Positions 52,491 to 64,000 of a stretch of 64,000 nucleotides of DNA are shown here, piece after piece. The translations under genes were made by a program, and so were the position numbers. Source of the stretch: JAPLJU01 sp964547985 (lineage in GTDB: Bacteria; Desulfobacterota; Syntrophia; Syntrophales; UBA2192); the NCBI GenBank assembly GCA_964547985.1, contig CAZJPV010000001.1, forward strand, positions 76,758-140,757, given 5' to 3'. The notes under the pieces were generated by a model. The model saw only the letters and a program-made list of their open reading frames with translations, was not told where the DNA came from and made no database searches. The number at the start of each line of letters is the position of its first letter. The stretch's first letter is position 1.

Positions 52491-52975
52491 AAAACCGGTG
52501 CATGTCGTTCCGGGAATCAGTTTCACTCGGAGACTGCGACGCTGTTTACCGCATCGTGAACTCTTCCGGCTTTTTCAGCGAAGAAGAGATGGCGATCGCC
52601 GTTGAACTCGTTCAGGAGCGCCTGGATAAGGGACGCCTCAGTGGCTATCATTTCCTGTTCGCCGAAACGAAAAAGAAGATGGCGGGCTACAGCTGCTACG
52701 GGCCGATCCCCGGGACGAAGGATCGCTATGACATTTACTGGATCGCCGTCGACGAGGGGTTCCGGAGAGCGGGTCTCGGAGAGCAGATACTGAACTTGAC
52801 GGAAGAGAAGATAGCCGGTCTTGGCGGAAAACGGGTCTATGTGGACACCTCCTCAAGGCCCCTGTATGAACCGACACGGCTCTTCTACGAGAAATGCGGG
52901 TACCGGAAAGAGGCTGTGCTGAAGGATTTCTACGCCGAAGGGGACTCCAAGATCATCTACAGCAAGTCCTTGTGA
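52463..52975 (+). CDS. GNAT-family N-acetyltransferase
   Basis: This protein of about 170 residues has a GNAT fold with the acetyl-CoA loop 'RRAGLGEQI' near residue 97 and a 'YEPTRLFYEKCGYRKEA' C-terminal strand. The GTG start at 52463 has GAGG 7 bases before it and overlaps the second ligase by 28 bases; ATG 52502 is the alternative. It is shorter than, and unlike, the beta-lysine acetyltransferase AblB, but its place after KamA and two ligases suggests it caps an amine of their product. Confidence 0.8.
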   Translation: MAKKKEAPIENRCMSFRESVSLGDCDAVYRIVNSSGFFSEEEMAIAVELVQERLDKGRLSGYHFLFAETKKKMAGYSCYGPIPGTKDRYDIYWIAVDEGFRRAGLGEQILNLTEEKIAGLGGKRVYVDTSSRPLYEPTRLFYEKCGYRKEAVLKDFYAEGDSKIIYSKSL

Positions 52976-53024
52976 CGCCACCGGCGCAGGCCCCGATGAA
53001 AAAACAGGGACCAGAAAAATCAAG

Positions 53025-53060
53025 GGGGTCAGCCTTTTAGGACTGACCCCTTCTTTTTTC
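53025..53060. terminator. Bidirectional terminator between the KamA cluster and tRNAs
   Basis: GGGGTCAG (53025-53032) pairs with CTGACCCC (53043-53050) and is followed by TTCTTTTTTC on the plus strand. On the minus strand the stem is trailed by CTTGATTTTTC, so it may also end the tRNA transcript. Confidence 0.85.
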
Positions 53061-53138
53061 TGGCGGGGCCGATGGGATTTGAACCCACGCCCTCCGACGT
53101 GACAGGCCGGCGTTATAACCAGGCTTAACTACGACCCC
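53061..53138 (-). tRNA. tRNA-Asp (GTC)
   Basis: On the minus strand the acceptor GGGGTCG pairs with CGGCCCC (one G-U), followed by discriminator G and an encoded CCA. The anticodon stem CCGGC/GTCGG encloses CTGTCAC, giving anticodon GTC. The T-loop is TTCAAAT. It follows tRNA-Val by 6 bases. Confidence 0.95.
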
Positions 53139-53144
53139 GCAAAT

Positions 53145-53220
53145 TGGTAGGCGGAACAGGACTTGAACCTGTGACATCCACGGTGTAAACGTGGCGCTCT
53201 CCCAGCTGAGCTATCCGCCC
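53145..53220 (-). tRNA. tRNA-Val (TAC)
   Basis: This 76-base minus-strand tRNA has acceptor GGGCGGA/TCCGCCT and encoded CCA. The anticodon stem CCACG/CGTGG encloses TTTACAC, giving anticodon TAC. It is upstream of tRNA-Asp, probably one transcript. Confidence 0.96.
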
Positions 53221-53365
53221 TTTTGAATAAAATCGGGAAAAGTGTGGACTCTTTAACAACTCCGAAGGAGAATTGTCAAGCCGTAAATACGGAACTGCAC
53301 CGATTGAGGATCTTTTGAAACGCCCATCAAAACCTGTTTTTCCGCCGGCCCGATGACCGAACCCC

Positions 53366-55783
53366 CTAGGCGTGGATCGGAACCGGTTTTTCTCCAGCGA
53401 CCCTCTCCTGCCGTTCTTCCTGAATCTCGAGGGTCGGTTCCCCCAGGAAGGCCACTTTCAGAACTTCATCTACGTTGTCCACAAACTTGATTTCAAGAGC
53501 TTTCAGCACATTGCTGGGAATGTCGACCATGTCTTTTTCGTTCTCCCGCGGGATGATGATGGTCTTGATATTGCCACGATGGGCAGCCAGGAGTTTTTCT
53601 TTCAGGCCGCCGATGGGCAGGACCCGGCCCCTCAAGGTGATCTCACCCGTCATGGCAAGGTCTCCACGGACCTTTCGTTTCAAAAGTGCCGAGGTGATGG
53701 ATGTGGCGATTGCAATCCCGGCAGAGGGCCCGTCCTTCTGAATGGCGCCTTCGGGAACATGGACATGGATGTCTCTGTCCTTGTAGGTGCTCCCATCGAT
53801 GCCGAGCATATCGGCCCTCGACCGGACATAGGTCAGGGCTGCCTGCGCGGATTCCTGCATGACGTCCCCGAGTTTACCGGTCAAGGTCAGTTTTCCGGTT
53901 CCGGGCATCGTGGTGGACTCCACGGTCAGGAGCTCTCCGCCCACCTCGGTCCAGGCCAGTCCGATCGTCAGTCCCACGGAGTCTTTCCCTTCGGTTTCAC
54001 CGAAACGGAACTTCGGGACACCCAGATACTTTTCGGTCGCCTTAGATGTGATTTTAATGACCCCCTTGTGACCGTTCGTCACGATTTCACGAGCCACCTT
54101 ACGGCAGGTGGAAGCGATTTCCCTCTCGAGGTTCCGGACACCCGCTTCCCGGGTATAGCGCCGGATGATCTCCAAGATGGATCCATCGGTAAACAGGATA
54201 TCCTTTGCCGTCAGCCCGTTGGCTTCCAGTTGTTTCTGGACAAGGAACTTCTTCGCGATGTTGAGTTTCTCGGGCTCCGTGTATCCGGCTATCCGGATGA
54301 CCTCCATCCTGTCCTGAAGCGCAGCCGGAATGGTATGCAGAATGTTGGCCGTCGTGATAAACATCACGTCGGAGAGATCATAGTCGACTTCCAGGTAGTT
54401 GTCGTTGAAGGCCATGTTCTGTTCCGGATCCAGCACTTCCAGGAGCGCCGCCGAGGGGTCACCCCTGAAGTCGGAGCTCAGCTTGTCGATTTCATCGAGG
54501 CAGAAGACCGGATTGTTTGTGCCCGCCTTCTTTAAGAGCTGGACGATTTTACCGGGCATCGCCCCGATGTAAGTCCTGCGATGGCCGCGGATCTCCGCCT
54601 CATCCCTCAAGCCCCCCAGAGAAAGTCTCACAAACCGCCTGTCGGTCGCCCTCGCAATGGACTTGGCCACGGAGGTCTTGCCGACACCGGGCGGCCCGAC
54701 AAGGCAGAGAATCGACGCCTTGTTTTTCTTGACCAGCGACTGGACAGCCAGGTATTCGAGGATCCTCTCCTTGACCTTTTTCAGGCCGTAATGATCCTCT
54801 TCCAGAATCTGTTCTGAATTCTTGAGGGTGTGCTTGTTCTCCGTTTTTTCACTCCAGGGCATGTCGAGCAGCCAGTCGATGTAATTCCGAACCACCGTTG
54901 CCTCAGCCGACATGGGGGACATCATTTTGAGCTTCTTGATCTCGTGCTTGACCTTCTTGTGCGCCTCCTCGGAGAGCTTCTTCTGCTTGAGCCTCTTCTC
55001 GAGATCCTCGACCTCAGTGCTCATGTCATCCTTGTCGCCGATCTCCTTCTGAATGGCCCTCATCTGTTCGTTGAGGTAGTAATCCTTCTGGGTCTTCTCC
55101 ATCTGCTTCTTGACTCTGCGCTTGATGCGCTCTTCCAGCTCGAGAATCTCCGTCTCCGAGAGGATCTGGGAATAGATCTTCTCCAGTCGCTCAGCCACAT
55201 CAACGATTTCCAGAATGTTCTGTTTCTGATCCAGCTTGATGTTTAGATGGGAAGCGACGACATCGGAGAGTTTTCCGGGTTGATCGATGCCGGCGATGGA
55301 ATCCAGCATCTCCGGCTGTATCTTCTTGCTCAGCTTCGCGTAGGCCTTGAAGGCATCGACCACAAGCCGGATCAGAGCCTGCATGTCCGATAGTGTCTTG
55401 CTGGAGCTTTCCTCCACTTCCGAGACGTTCACCAGAAAGTGAGTATCATGCGCCAGATAATCGCGAACGAACCCCCGCTTTTTCCCCTCCACCAGGGCCT
55501 TCACGGTCCCGTCGGGAAGCCGCAGGAGCTGAATGATCACGCCGATGGTCCCGACGCGGTAAATATCGTCTCCCGTCGGGTCATCCTTCTGGGCGCTTTT
55601 TTGCGCGACGAGAAATATCTCGTTTTCATGCTTCATGGCCGACTCGAGGGCACTGATGGACTTCTCCCGACCCACGAACAGGGGGACGATCATGTACGGA
55701 AAGACCACCACATCCCGCAATGGCAGGAGCGGCACCTTATATATTTTATCTGTTATCTTGCTATCTTTCATAAAATCAAACAT
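53366..55783 (-). CDS. lon: ATP-dependent protease Lon
   Basis: This 805-residue cytosolic protease degrades misfolded and regulatory proteins. It has a LonN domain (about 15-210), a coiled-coil middle, an AAA+ module with Walker A 'GPPGVGKT' near residue 365 and a Ser-Lys protease domain. The catalytic Ser is in 'KDGPSAGIA' near 685 and the Lys in 'GGLKEKLLAA' near 728. It ends the tig-clpP-clpX-lon operon, 18 bases after clpX. Confidence 0.97.
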   Translation of the reverse strand: MFDFMKDSKITDKIYKVPLLPLRDVVVFPYMIVPLFVGREKSISALESAMKHENEIFLVAQKSAQKDDPTGDDIYRVGTIGVIIQLLRLPDGTVKALVEGKKRGFVRDYLAHDTHFLVNVSEVEESSSKTLSDMQALIRLVVDAFKAYAKLSKKIQPEMLDSIAGIDQPGKLSDVVASHLNIKLDQKQNILEIVDVAERLEKIYSQILSETEILELEERIKRRVKKQMEKTQKDYYLNEQMRAIQKEIGDKDDMSTEVEDLEKRLKQKKLSEEAHKKVKHEIKKLKMMSPMSAEATVVRNYIDWLLDMPWSEKTENKHTLKNSEQILEEDHYGLKKVKERILEYLAVQSLVKKNKASILCLVGPPGVGKTSVAKSIARATDRRFVRLSLGGLRDEAEIRGHRRTYIGAMPGKIVQLLKKAGTNNPVFCLDEIDKLSSDFRGDPSAALLEVLDPEQNMAFNDNYLEVDYDLSDVMFITTANILHTIPAALQDRMEVIRIAGYTEPEKLNIAKKFLVQKQLEANGLTAKDILFTDGSILEIIRRYTREAGVRNLEREIASTCRKVAREIVTNGHKGVIKITSKATEKYLGVPKFRFGETEGKDSVGLTIGLAWTEVGGELLTVESTTMPGTGKLTLTGKLGDVMQESAQAALTYVRSRADMLGIDGSTYKDRDIHVHVPEGAIQKDGPSAGIAIATSITSALLKRKVRGDLAMTGEITLRGRVLPIGGLKEKLLAAHRGNIKTIIIPRENEKDMVDIPSNVLKALEIKFVDNVDEVLKVAFLGEPTLEIQEERQERVAGEKPVPIHA

Positions 55784-55801
55784 GAGACCCTTTCTTCCCT
55801 G

Positions 55802-57064
55802 TTAGGCAGTTTCCGACTTGGACTCGAAAAGGAGGATGGGCTTACCCTTGGATATGACCACATCTTCATTGATAACGCACTCTTTCACATCCGTTCTCGA
55901 GGGGATATCGTACATGATATCCAGCATGGTGTTTTCCAAAATGGCGCGCAGACCCCTCGCACCGGATTTGCGCTCTACGGCCAGCCGGGCAATGGCCCTG
56001 ACGGCACCATCGGTTAATTTCAGCTTAACATTCTCCATTTCGAAAATCTTCTGATACTGTTTGACAATCGAATCCTTGGGCTCCACCAGAACCCGCATGA
56101 GACTCTCCTCGTCGAGTTCGTCCAGGGTACTGATGACGGGCAGACGCCCGACGAATTCCGGAATGAGCCCGTATTTCAGGAGATCTTCCGGTTGAACCGC
56201 CGTCAGAATCTCCCCGATCTTTTTCTCTTTCTTGCTCTTGATATTCGCACCGAACCCCATCAGAGTGGACCCGATCCGCTTCTGGATGATATCCTCCAGA
56301 CCGACAAAGGCACCTCCGCAGATGAACAGGATGTTGGTCGTGTCCACCTGAATGAACTCCTGCTGAGGATGTTTCCGGCCGCCCTTCGGCGGGATATTGG
56401 CCAGCGTCCCCTCAATGATTTTCAGGAGAGCCTGCTGAACGCCCTCACCGGACACATCTCTCGTTATCGACGGGCTACCGGATTTTCTTGAGATCTTGTC
56501 AATCTCATCGATATAAACGATCCCCTTCGATGCTTTCTCGACGTCATAGTCCGCGTTTTGCAAAAGACTGAGGATGATATTTTCCACATCCTCACCGACG
56601 TAACCGGCTTCCGTCAGGGAGGTTGCATCGGCAATCGCGAAGGGTACATTCAGGATTTTCGCGAGCGTCCTTGCCAGGAGCGTTTTCCCCGACCCCGTCG
56701 GTCCGATCAGGAGAATGTTGCTTTTCTGAAGCTCGACGCCGCCCAGATCGATCTCGGTGAAGAGACGCTTGTAGTGATTGTAGACGGCGACGGACAGGAC
56801 CTTCTTGGTCCGTTCCTGACCGATGACGTACTGATCCAGAAATTTCTTGATGTCCCTGGGTTCGGGTATTCGCTTCTTGCCCTCTTCGATACCCGCTATC
56901 TCGGACTCTTCCTGGATGATGCAGCGGCAAAGTTCGATACACTCATCACAGATATAGGCCGACGGGCCGGCGACGAGCTTCTTCACCTCGTTCTGTGTCT
57001 TGCCGCAGAATGAGCAGAAGAGGATCCCCTCTCCGCCTTCACCGTCCTTGCTCTTTCTTGCCAT
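55802..57064 (-). CDS. clpX: ClpXP unfoldase ClpX
   Basis: This 420-residue AAA+ unfoldase delivers substrates to ClpP. The N-terminal zinc domain reads 'CSFCGKTQNEV' and 'CDECIELC' (Cys4). Walker A is 'GPTGSGKT' near residue 120, Walker B 'VYIDEIDK' near 188, and the 'IGF'-equivalent loop that docks ClpP appears as 'LMGFGANI' near 270. The length is normal. It lies 12 bases after clpP. Confidence 0.97.
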   Translation of the reverse strand: MARKSKDGEGGEGILFCSFCGKTQNEVKKLVAGPSAYICDECIELCRCIIQEESEIAGIEEGKKRIPEPRDIKKFLDQYVIGQERTKKVLSVAVYNHYKRLFTEIDLGGVELQKSNILLIGPTGSGKTLLARTLAKILNVPFAIADATSLTEAGYVGEDVENIILSLLQNADYDVEKASKGIVYIDEIDKISRKSGSPSITRDVSGEGVQQALLKIIEGTLANIPPKGGRKHPQQEFIQVDTTNILFICGGAFVGLEDIIQKRIGSTLMGFGANIKSKKEKKIGEILTAVQPEDLLKYGLIPEFVGRLPVISTLDELDEESLMRVLVEPKDSIVKQYQKIFEMENVKLKLTDGAVRAIARLAVERKSGARGLRAILENTMLDIMYDIPSRTDVKECVINEDVVISKGKPILLFESKSETA

Positions 57065-57076
57065 GCATGCTCTCCT

Positions 57077-57673
57077 TTACTTCTTGACCATCTGCCGTTT
57101 GGAAATGACCTCGTCAATGATACCGTAGGTTTTTGCCTGTTCACCACTCATATAATAATCACGCTCTGTGTCTTTTTCAATCTTTTCGATTGGTTGTTTT
57201 GTGTGCAACGCGAGAATATGATTGAGTTCCTGTCTGAGTCTCAAAATCTCTTTCGCCTGGATCTCCACATCCGTCGCCTGTCCCTCGAACCCCCCGAGGG
57301 GCTGATGGATCAGTATCCTTGAATGAGGAAGTGCGTACCTCTTCCCGGCCTCTCCCGCCGCGAGGATGAAGGCTCCCATGCTAGCGGCCTGGCCCATGCA
57401 GACGGTGCACACGGGCGGCTTGATATACTGCATGGTGTCATAGATGGCCAGTCCTGCACTGACGATGCCCCCGGGTGAATTGATATAGAAGTAGATATCC
57501 TTATCGGGGTCATCCGATTCGAGATAAAGCATCTGGGCAATGATGAGATTCGCCACATCATCGTTGATCGGCACACCCAGGAAGATAATCCGGTCCTTCA
57601 GGAGCCTTGAGTAGATGTCAAAGGCCCTTTCCCCCCGTCCATCCTGCTCTATAACAATCGGTATCAGCGGCAT
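57077..57673 (-). CDS. clpP: ClpP protease proteolytic subunit
   Basis: This 198-residue serine protease forms the tetradecameric chamber. The catalytic Ser is in 'GQAASMGAF' near residue 98, His in 'SRILIHQPLGG' near 123, and Asp near 172. It sits between tig and clpX with gaps of 6 and 12 bases. Confidence 0.97.
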   Translation of the reverse strand: MPLIPIVIEQDGRGERAFDIYSRLLKDRIIFLGVPINDDVANLIIAQMLYLESDDPDKDIYFYINSPGGIVSAGLAIYDTMQYIKPPVCTVCMGQAASMGAFILAAGEAGKRYALPHSRILIHQPLGGFEGQATDVEIQAKEILRLRQELNHILALHTKQPIEKIEKDTERDYYMSGEQAKTYGIIDEVISKRQMVKK

Positions 57674-57679
57674 AAATTC

Positions 57680-58981
57680 TCACGCATCCTTTTCACTAAT
57701 AATATTAGCCCTGCCCTCGATAAAATCAAGGGTTTTTTCCTCTAATAATTTCAACTTGAAAGACTCCAACAAATTTTGTTGTTCGTAAGATTGCCTGACA
57801 GATTCATAACTTTGCTTGTATTTATCTCCAATTTCCTTTAATTTTTCTTCAACCTCTTTCTCATCTACCTGAATGGACTCTTTTTCGGCTATTTTCTGCA
57901 GCAGGAGGGTCGATTTGACGATACGAACAGCATCGTCCTTTAACCGATCATGCAAATTTACCGCCATATTCGTCGCCTGATCGGGATCCATGCCACCATG
58001 TACCATCCGCCTCTGGGCATCAACCATCATGTTGAGGATCTGTCGCTCCACATAGGCCGACGGGACCTCAAAGTGATTCATATCCAGAATTTGATCCATA
58101 AGGTTTTTTCTCATGACGGATTCGGCCTCTGCCCCCCTCTGTTCCTGAATCGACTTTCGAAGGTCCTCCTTCAGGGCCGCCAGGGAATCATACTGCTCAA
58201 AATTTTTAATAAAATCCTCATTCAAATCCGGAAGGATCCTGACCTTGATGTCCTTCACCACAACCCGGAAGCTTGCATCGCTTCCGGCCAGCTCTTTCGT
58301 CGGATAGTCCGATGGAAAGGTGATCTTGAATTCTCTGGTTTCCCCTTTTTTCATGCCGACGAGCTGCTCCTCGAACCCGGGAACCAGCTTTTTGGCGCCC
58401 ACCGTCAGGGCATAATTATTTTCCGTCAACTCTTTCCGAAGTTCCCCTGCGATCCTTCCCTCGAAATCGACCATCACGAAATCCCCGTCCATGATGCCCC
58501 TGTCCTCTTCCAGGTCCTTCAGTGAGCTGTACATGTTCCGGAGTTCCTGGAGCCGCATTTCCACGTCCTCATCGGTAACAACCACAGCCCTCTTCTCAAG
58601 CTTTAGATTCATATAACCCCGGGGATCAATGATCGGCTCTATTTCCACGGTGGCTTCGTAAGTGAAGCTCTTGTCCGTTTCGATTCCCTGCTGATGGATC
58701 TCGGGATCCGTCACGGCAGTAATGCTATTTTCCTTCAGAGCCTCCCCGTATGTGGTATTGACGAGGTTGGTGACCGCCTCCCCTTCAGCCTGGTCCTTGA
58801 AATAGATCTCTAAAACTCTCCTCGGGGTTTTCCCCGGTCTGAAGCCCCTGATTCTCGCCTTCTTTCCAACAGACGCGTAGGCGTTATCGAGGGCCTTTTT
58901 GACCTCCTCCCAGGGAATCTCAAAAGACAGCTTCTTTCTTACGGGACTGATCTCTTCTATTTTTACTTCAGCAGTTTTCAC
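57680..58981 (-). CDS. tig: Trigger factor
   Basis: This 433-residue ribosome-bound chaperone and peptidyl-prolyl isomerase heads the proteostasis operon. The ribosome-binding loop is 'GFRPGKTPRRV' near residue 45. An FKBP-type domain (about 150-245, 'DGDFVMVDFEG') and the helical C-terminal arms follow. A tRNA-Leu gene lies 35 bases upstream on the same strand. Confidence 0.96.
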   Translation of the reverse strand: MKTAEVKIEEISPVRKKLSFEIPWEEVKKALDNAYASVGKKARIRGFRPGKTPRRVLEIYFKDQAEGEAVTNLVNTTYGEALKENSITAVTDPEIHQQGIETDKSFTYEATVEIEPIIDPRGYMNLKLEKRAVVVTDEDVEMRLQELRNMYSSLKDLEEDRGIMDGDFVMVDFEGRIAGELRKELTENNYALTVGAKKLVPGFEEQLVGMKKGETREFKITFPSDYPTKELAGSDASFRVVVKDIKVRILPDLNEDFIKNFEQYDSLAALKEDLRKSIQEQRGAEAESVMRKNLMDQILDMNHFEVPSAYVERQILNMMVDAQRRMVHGGMDPDQATNMAVNLHDRLKDDAVRIVKSTLLLQKIAEKESIQVDEKEVEEKLKEIGDKYKQSYESVRQSYEQQNLLESFKLKLLEEKTLDFIEGRANIISEKDA

Positions 58982-59016
58982 GGTGATCTTCCTTCTCCTT
59001 CGTATTTATCCTGAAC

Positions 59017-59102
59017 TGGTGCGAGAGAGGGGAGTCGAACCCCTACCCGCTAAGCGGGCTGGATCCTAAGTCCAGTGCGTCTTCCAGTTCCGCCACTCTC
59101 GC
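59017..59102 (-). tRNA. tRNA-Leu (TAG)
   Basis: This 86-base class II tRNA has acceptor GCGAGAG/CTCTCGC with encoded CCA. The anticodon stem CTGGA/TCCAG encloses CTTAGGA, giving TAG. The long variable arm is CCCGC-TTA-GCGGG. It lies just upstream of tig. Confidence 0.96.
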
Positions 59103-59176
59103 CATCGCCAGCCATGGCGCTTATATAGTAACTACCCCCCCGGTTGTCAACATGGATTCTGACGGTTTGCGGAGAT

Positions 59177-59201
59177 AAAAAAACCGCCATTTCGGCGGTT
59201 T
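59177..59201 (-). terminator. Rho-independent terminator of tRNA-Pro
   Basis: On the minus strand AAACCGCC pairs with GGCGGTTT around GAAAT (59181-59201) and runs into seven U. It lies about 10 bases after the tRNA-Pro 3' end and separates it from tRNA-Leu. Confidence 0.9.
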
Positions 59202-59210
59202 AGATCAAAA

Positions 59211-59287
<77 letters not shown>

Positions 59288-59428
59288 ACGTCGTGTTTTT
59301 ACCATTCAATCCATGCACTGTCAAGAGCTATCCACCCGTCTCTACCTGAAAAACCGCCGAAAAAGGTCATTGACATCTCTTGAGCGACTCGGGCATGAAG
59401 GAGCCATACTTTGCGGTAAGGTGTAGCG

Positions 59429-59793
59429 ATGGACCTGCGGGGAAAAGTCGCTCTGGTAACGGGATCGAGTTCGAGCATCGGGCGGTAATGGGCGATGGCG
59501 TTATTGTTAATGTGGCAAGTGGTCTCGGCAAAGACGTCTACCCTGATTGCAGCCCCTACTGCGGCACGAAGTGGGGTGTGAGGGGTTTCACGAAAGCCAC
59601 AGACAGGGAGCTTCCGCATAGAGTCGGGATCTACTGTGCCAACCCGGAACTGACGGCAGCCAGCATGACCGGGTACCAGAGAGTGGACCCCGCTTCTGTT
59701 GCAGGGATCATTGTGAAGGCAACGGAAGAAAAGCTGGGCAATCGCTCGGGCGACGACGTTGATATCTGGGAATACCTGGATGAAAGTCCTTGA
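59429..59793 (+). pseudogene. Short-chain dehydrogenase/reductase remnant
   Basis: Two pieces of an SDR are joined out of frame. ATG 59429 opens 'MDLRGKVALVTGSSSSIGR', the cofactor motif (with Ser for one Gly), and stops at TAA 59486-59488. From 59491, in another frame, comes 'GDGVIVNVASG' then the catalytic 'YCGTK' and the C-terminal half to TGA 59791-59793. About 105-115 codons between the TGxxxGIG and NVAS motifs are missing. The product cannot be functional. Confidence 0.8.
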
Positions 59794-59826
59794 TGTTCTG
59801 TGGGGTATCGGGACGCTTCCCTTTCC

Positions 59827-60291
59827 TCAGGGTAGATAGTCTCCCCGGTTGAACTTTATCGCTTCCACTGAGGCTGTGATGAGAATCCGGTTGAGAAGAT
59901 CTCGCGCGCCATCGCCTTCCGGAAGCGACTCCATCAGGGGGAGGAGCGAGGCTTGTTCGGTTTCCATCCCGACGACGAGTTGATGGATTTCCTTCAGGGT
60001 ATACCGGGGGTCAGTCATTTTCGATGAGTAATCACCGAGGATGTCCAGAAGTCTCTCGGCACGACCGATGGCCTCCATTCTGACGGCCTTTGCAGCAGGG
60101 TGAAGGCCCGAAATCTGAAGGTAACTGATTTCTTTGACGGGCGATGCGGGGGAATCAGCTTTTGTGCCGACCCCGTCAACGGCATTCTTGAGGAAGTCCC
60201 CGAACTTGCCCTCTGCCGGGGATTGCGTTTTCTTCGGTTTTTCCTTCGTGATTTCCCCCGAGGCGGGGGTTCCGGACGGTGATATTTTCAT
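59827..60291 (-). CDS. Hypothetical protein, 154 residues
   Basis: I do not recognise a family. The N-terminal third is low-complexity and rich in Pro, Lys and Ser ('KEKPKKTQSPAEGKFGDFLK'). The rest is predicted helical and ends 'ILITASVEAIKFNRGDYLP'. No signal peptide or membrane helix. The layout recalls small flagellar-regulon-type helical proteins, but no flagellar gene is near, so I leave it unnamed. Confidence 0.55.
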   Translation of the reverse strand: MKISPSGTPASGEITKEKPKKTQSPAEGKFGDFLKNAVDGVGTKADSPASPVKEISYLQISGLHPAAKAVRMEAIGRAERLLDILGDYSSKMTDPRYTLKEIHQLVVGMETEQASLLPLMESLPEGDGARDLLNRILITASVEAIKFNRGDYLP

Positions 60292-60351
60292 CGGTTTTTC
60301 CCTGTTTTTTGCTGCCTTTACCCTTACTATCGGATGGAGCTGCCTCCGAGT

Positions 60352-60549
60352 TTAGTCTTCCTCTTCCTCCGGCCAGTTTCCTATCGAGGGTCCCTGGATG
60401 ATTTTTTCAGCCTCTCTTCTGGATTCCATGCAAGCTTTGCACCAGGGCGTGTAGCCGCACTGCCCCCTGCAGTTATCGAAATCATCAGGAAAATCGGCTA
60501 CTTGCTTCTTTCTGTTTTCTTCCTTCACCGTGTGCCCACGCTCACCCAC
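60352..60549 (-). CDS. Small Cys-containing hypothetical protein
   Basis: This protein of up to 65 residues has a four-Cys cluster 'CRGQCGYTPWCKAC', which could bind a metal, and an acidic tail. The GTG start at 60549 is tentative; GTG 60528 is another option. It lies between the hypothetical gene at 59827 and carB on the same strand. The family is unknown. Confidence 0.4.
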   Translation of the reverse strand: MGERGHTVKEENRKKQVADFPDDFDNCRGQCGYTPWCKACMESRREAEKIIQGPSIGNWPEEEED

Positions 60550-60641
60550 AACCCGTTTGATCAGGGCCCATGGGAAACCCTCACTGATTTTTCAAGATCC
60601 GTTCCATCCGGGAGGGCGCCGATGAGAAGATGACCCTATCC

Positions 60642-63845
<3,204 letters not shown>

Positions 63846-64000
63846 AAATGAATCCTTTTCTATTTTTAACCTAAAAAAAAAGGGGGGGTTACAGTCCACT
63901 GCGCATCAAAGCTGCTGGAATATAAGGGAGCGTCCTGGCGTTGTCAAGGCGAATCGTCTTTGTTTTTCCCTGTCAAAACGGACTGCTGCATACCTTTTTA
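63846..64000 (-). other. carB upstream region
   Basis: This holds the AAAAGGA ribosome site of carB and a homopolymer pair of nine A and seven G (plus strand, about 63874-63889). No coding frame or clear promoter is visible before the window ends. Confidence 0.3.

Overview
This window reads as one scaffold from a high-GC anaerobic member of the Desulfobacterota, most likely a Syntrophales-like deltaproteobacterium. That placement is inferred from gene content: an indolepyruvate ferredoxin oxidoreductase pair, several radical-SAM enzymes, ferritin-like diiron proteins, and a branched-chain amino-acid transporter next to a phenylacetate-CoA-ligase relative. No rRNA is present to confirm it. The block of 100 Ns at 51360-51459 and its identical flanks show a draft, probably metagenomic, assembly.

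Layout. 1-3.4 kb: end of a Liv-type ABC operon (livH end, livM, livF) and an AMP-ligase-like gene. 3.4-6.3 kb: peroxiredoxin and two ferritin-like proteins around an M28 peptidase. 6.4-14.3 kb: recJ, two small conserved genes, rpmB, a pfk/FAD-oxidoreductase pair, purN and purM. 14.5-23.3 kb: recG, hom, an ApgM-family gene (candidate homoserine kinase), a thioesterase, a YfgM-like TPR protein and iorAB. 23.3-25.6 kb: two adjacent damaged genes (a TPR protein with a frameshifted signal peptide and a YidD-like gene with an in-frame stop) and a CbpA-type dnaJ. 25.8-32.6 kb (minus strand): a UPF0280 gene, dnaE, guaB, a DUF1285-like gene and dtd. 32.8-41.5 kb: a B12-type radical SAM protein, a catalytic/non-catalytic M16 peptidase pair, an M20 peptidase, phoH, ybeY, a truncated gene relic and a LOG-family gene. 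41.7-48.5 kb (minus strand): an mltD-type lytic transglycosylase, prfB with its programmed frameshift, lnt, corC, a radical SAM protein and a small zinc protein.

48.7-53.0 kb holds the most unusual unit. A strong sigma-70 promoter drives a lysine 2,3-aminomutase-like radical SAM enzyme, two D-Ala-D-Ala-ligase-like ATP-grasp proteins and a GNAT acetyltransferase, closed by a terminator. Together they could make an acylated or peptide-bonded beta-amino-acid product that I cannot match to a described pathway.

53.0-59.3 kb is the classic tig-clpP-clpX-lon proteostasis operon flanked by tRNA-Val/Asp and tRNA-Leu/Pro. The window ends with a decayed short-chain dehydrogenase, two small unknown genes and carB. 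I saw no CRISPR array, insertion sequence, phage module or rRNA. Most of the window is housekeeping; the interest lies in the KamA cluster, the broken genes and a few enzymes with altered motifs.
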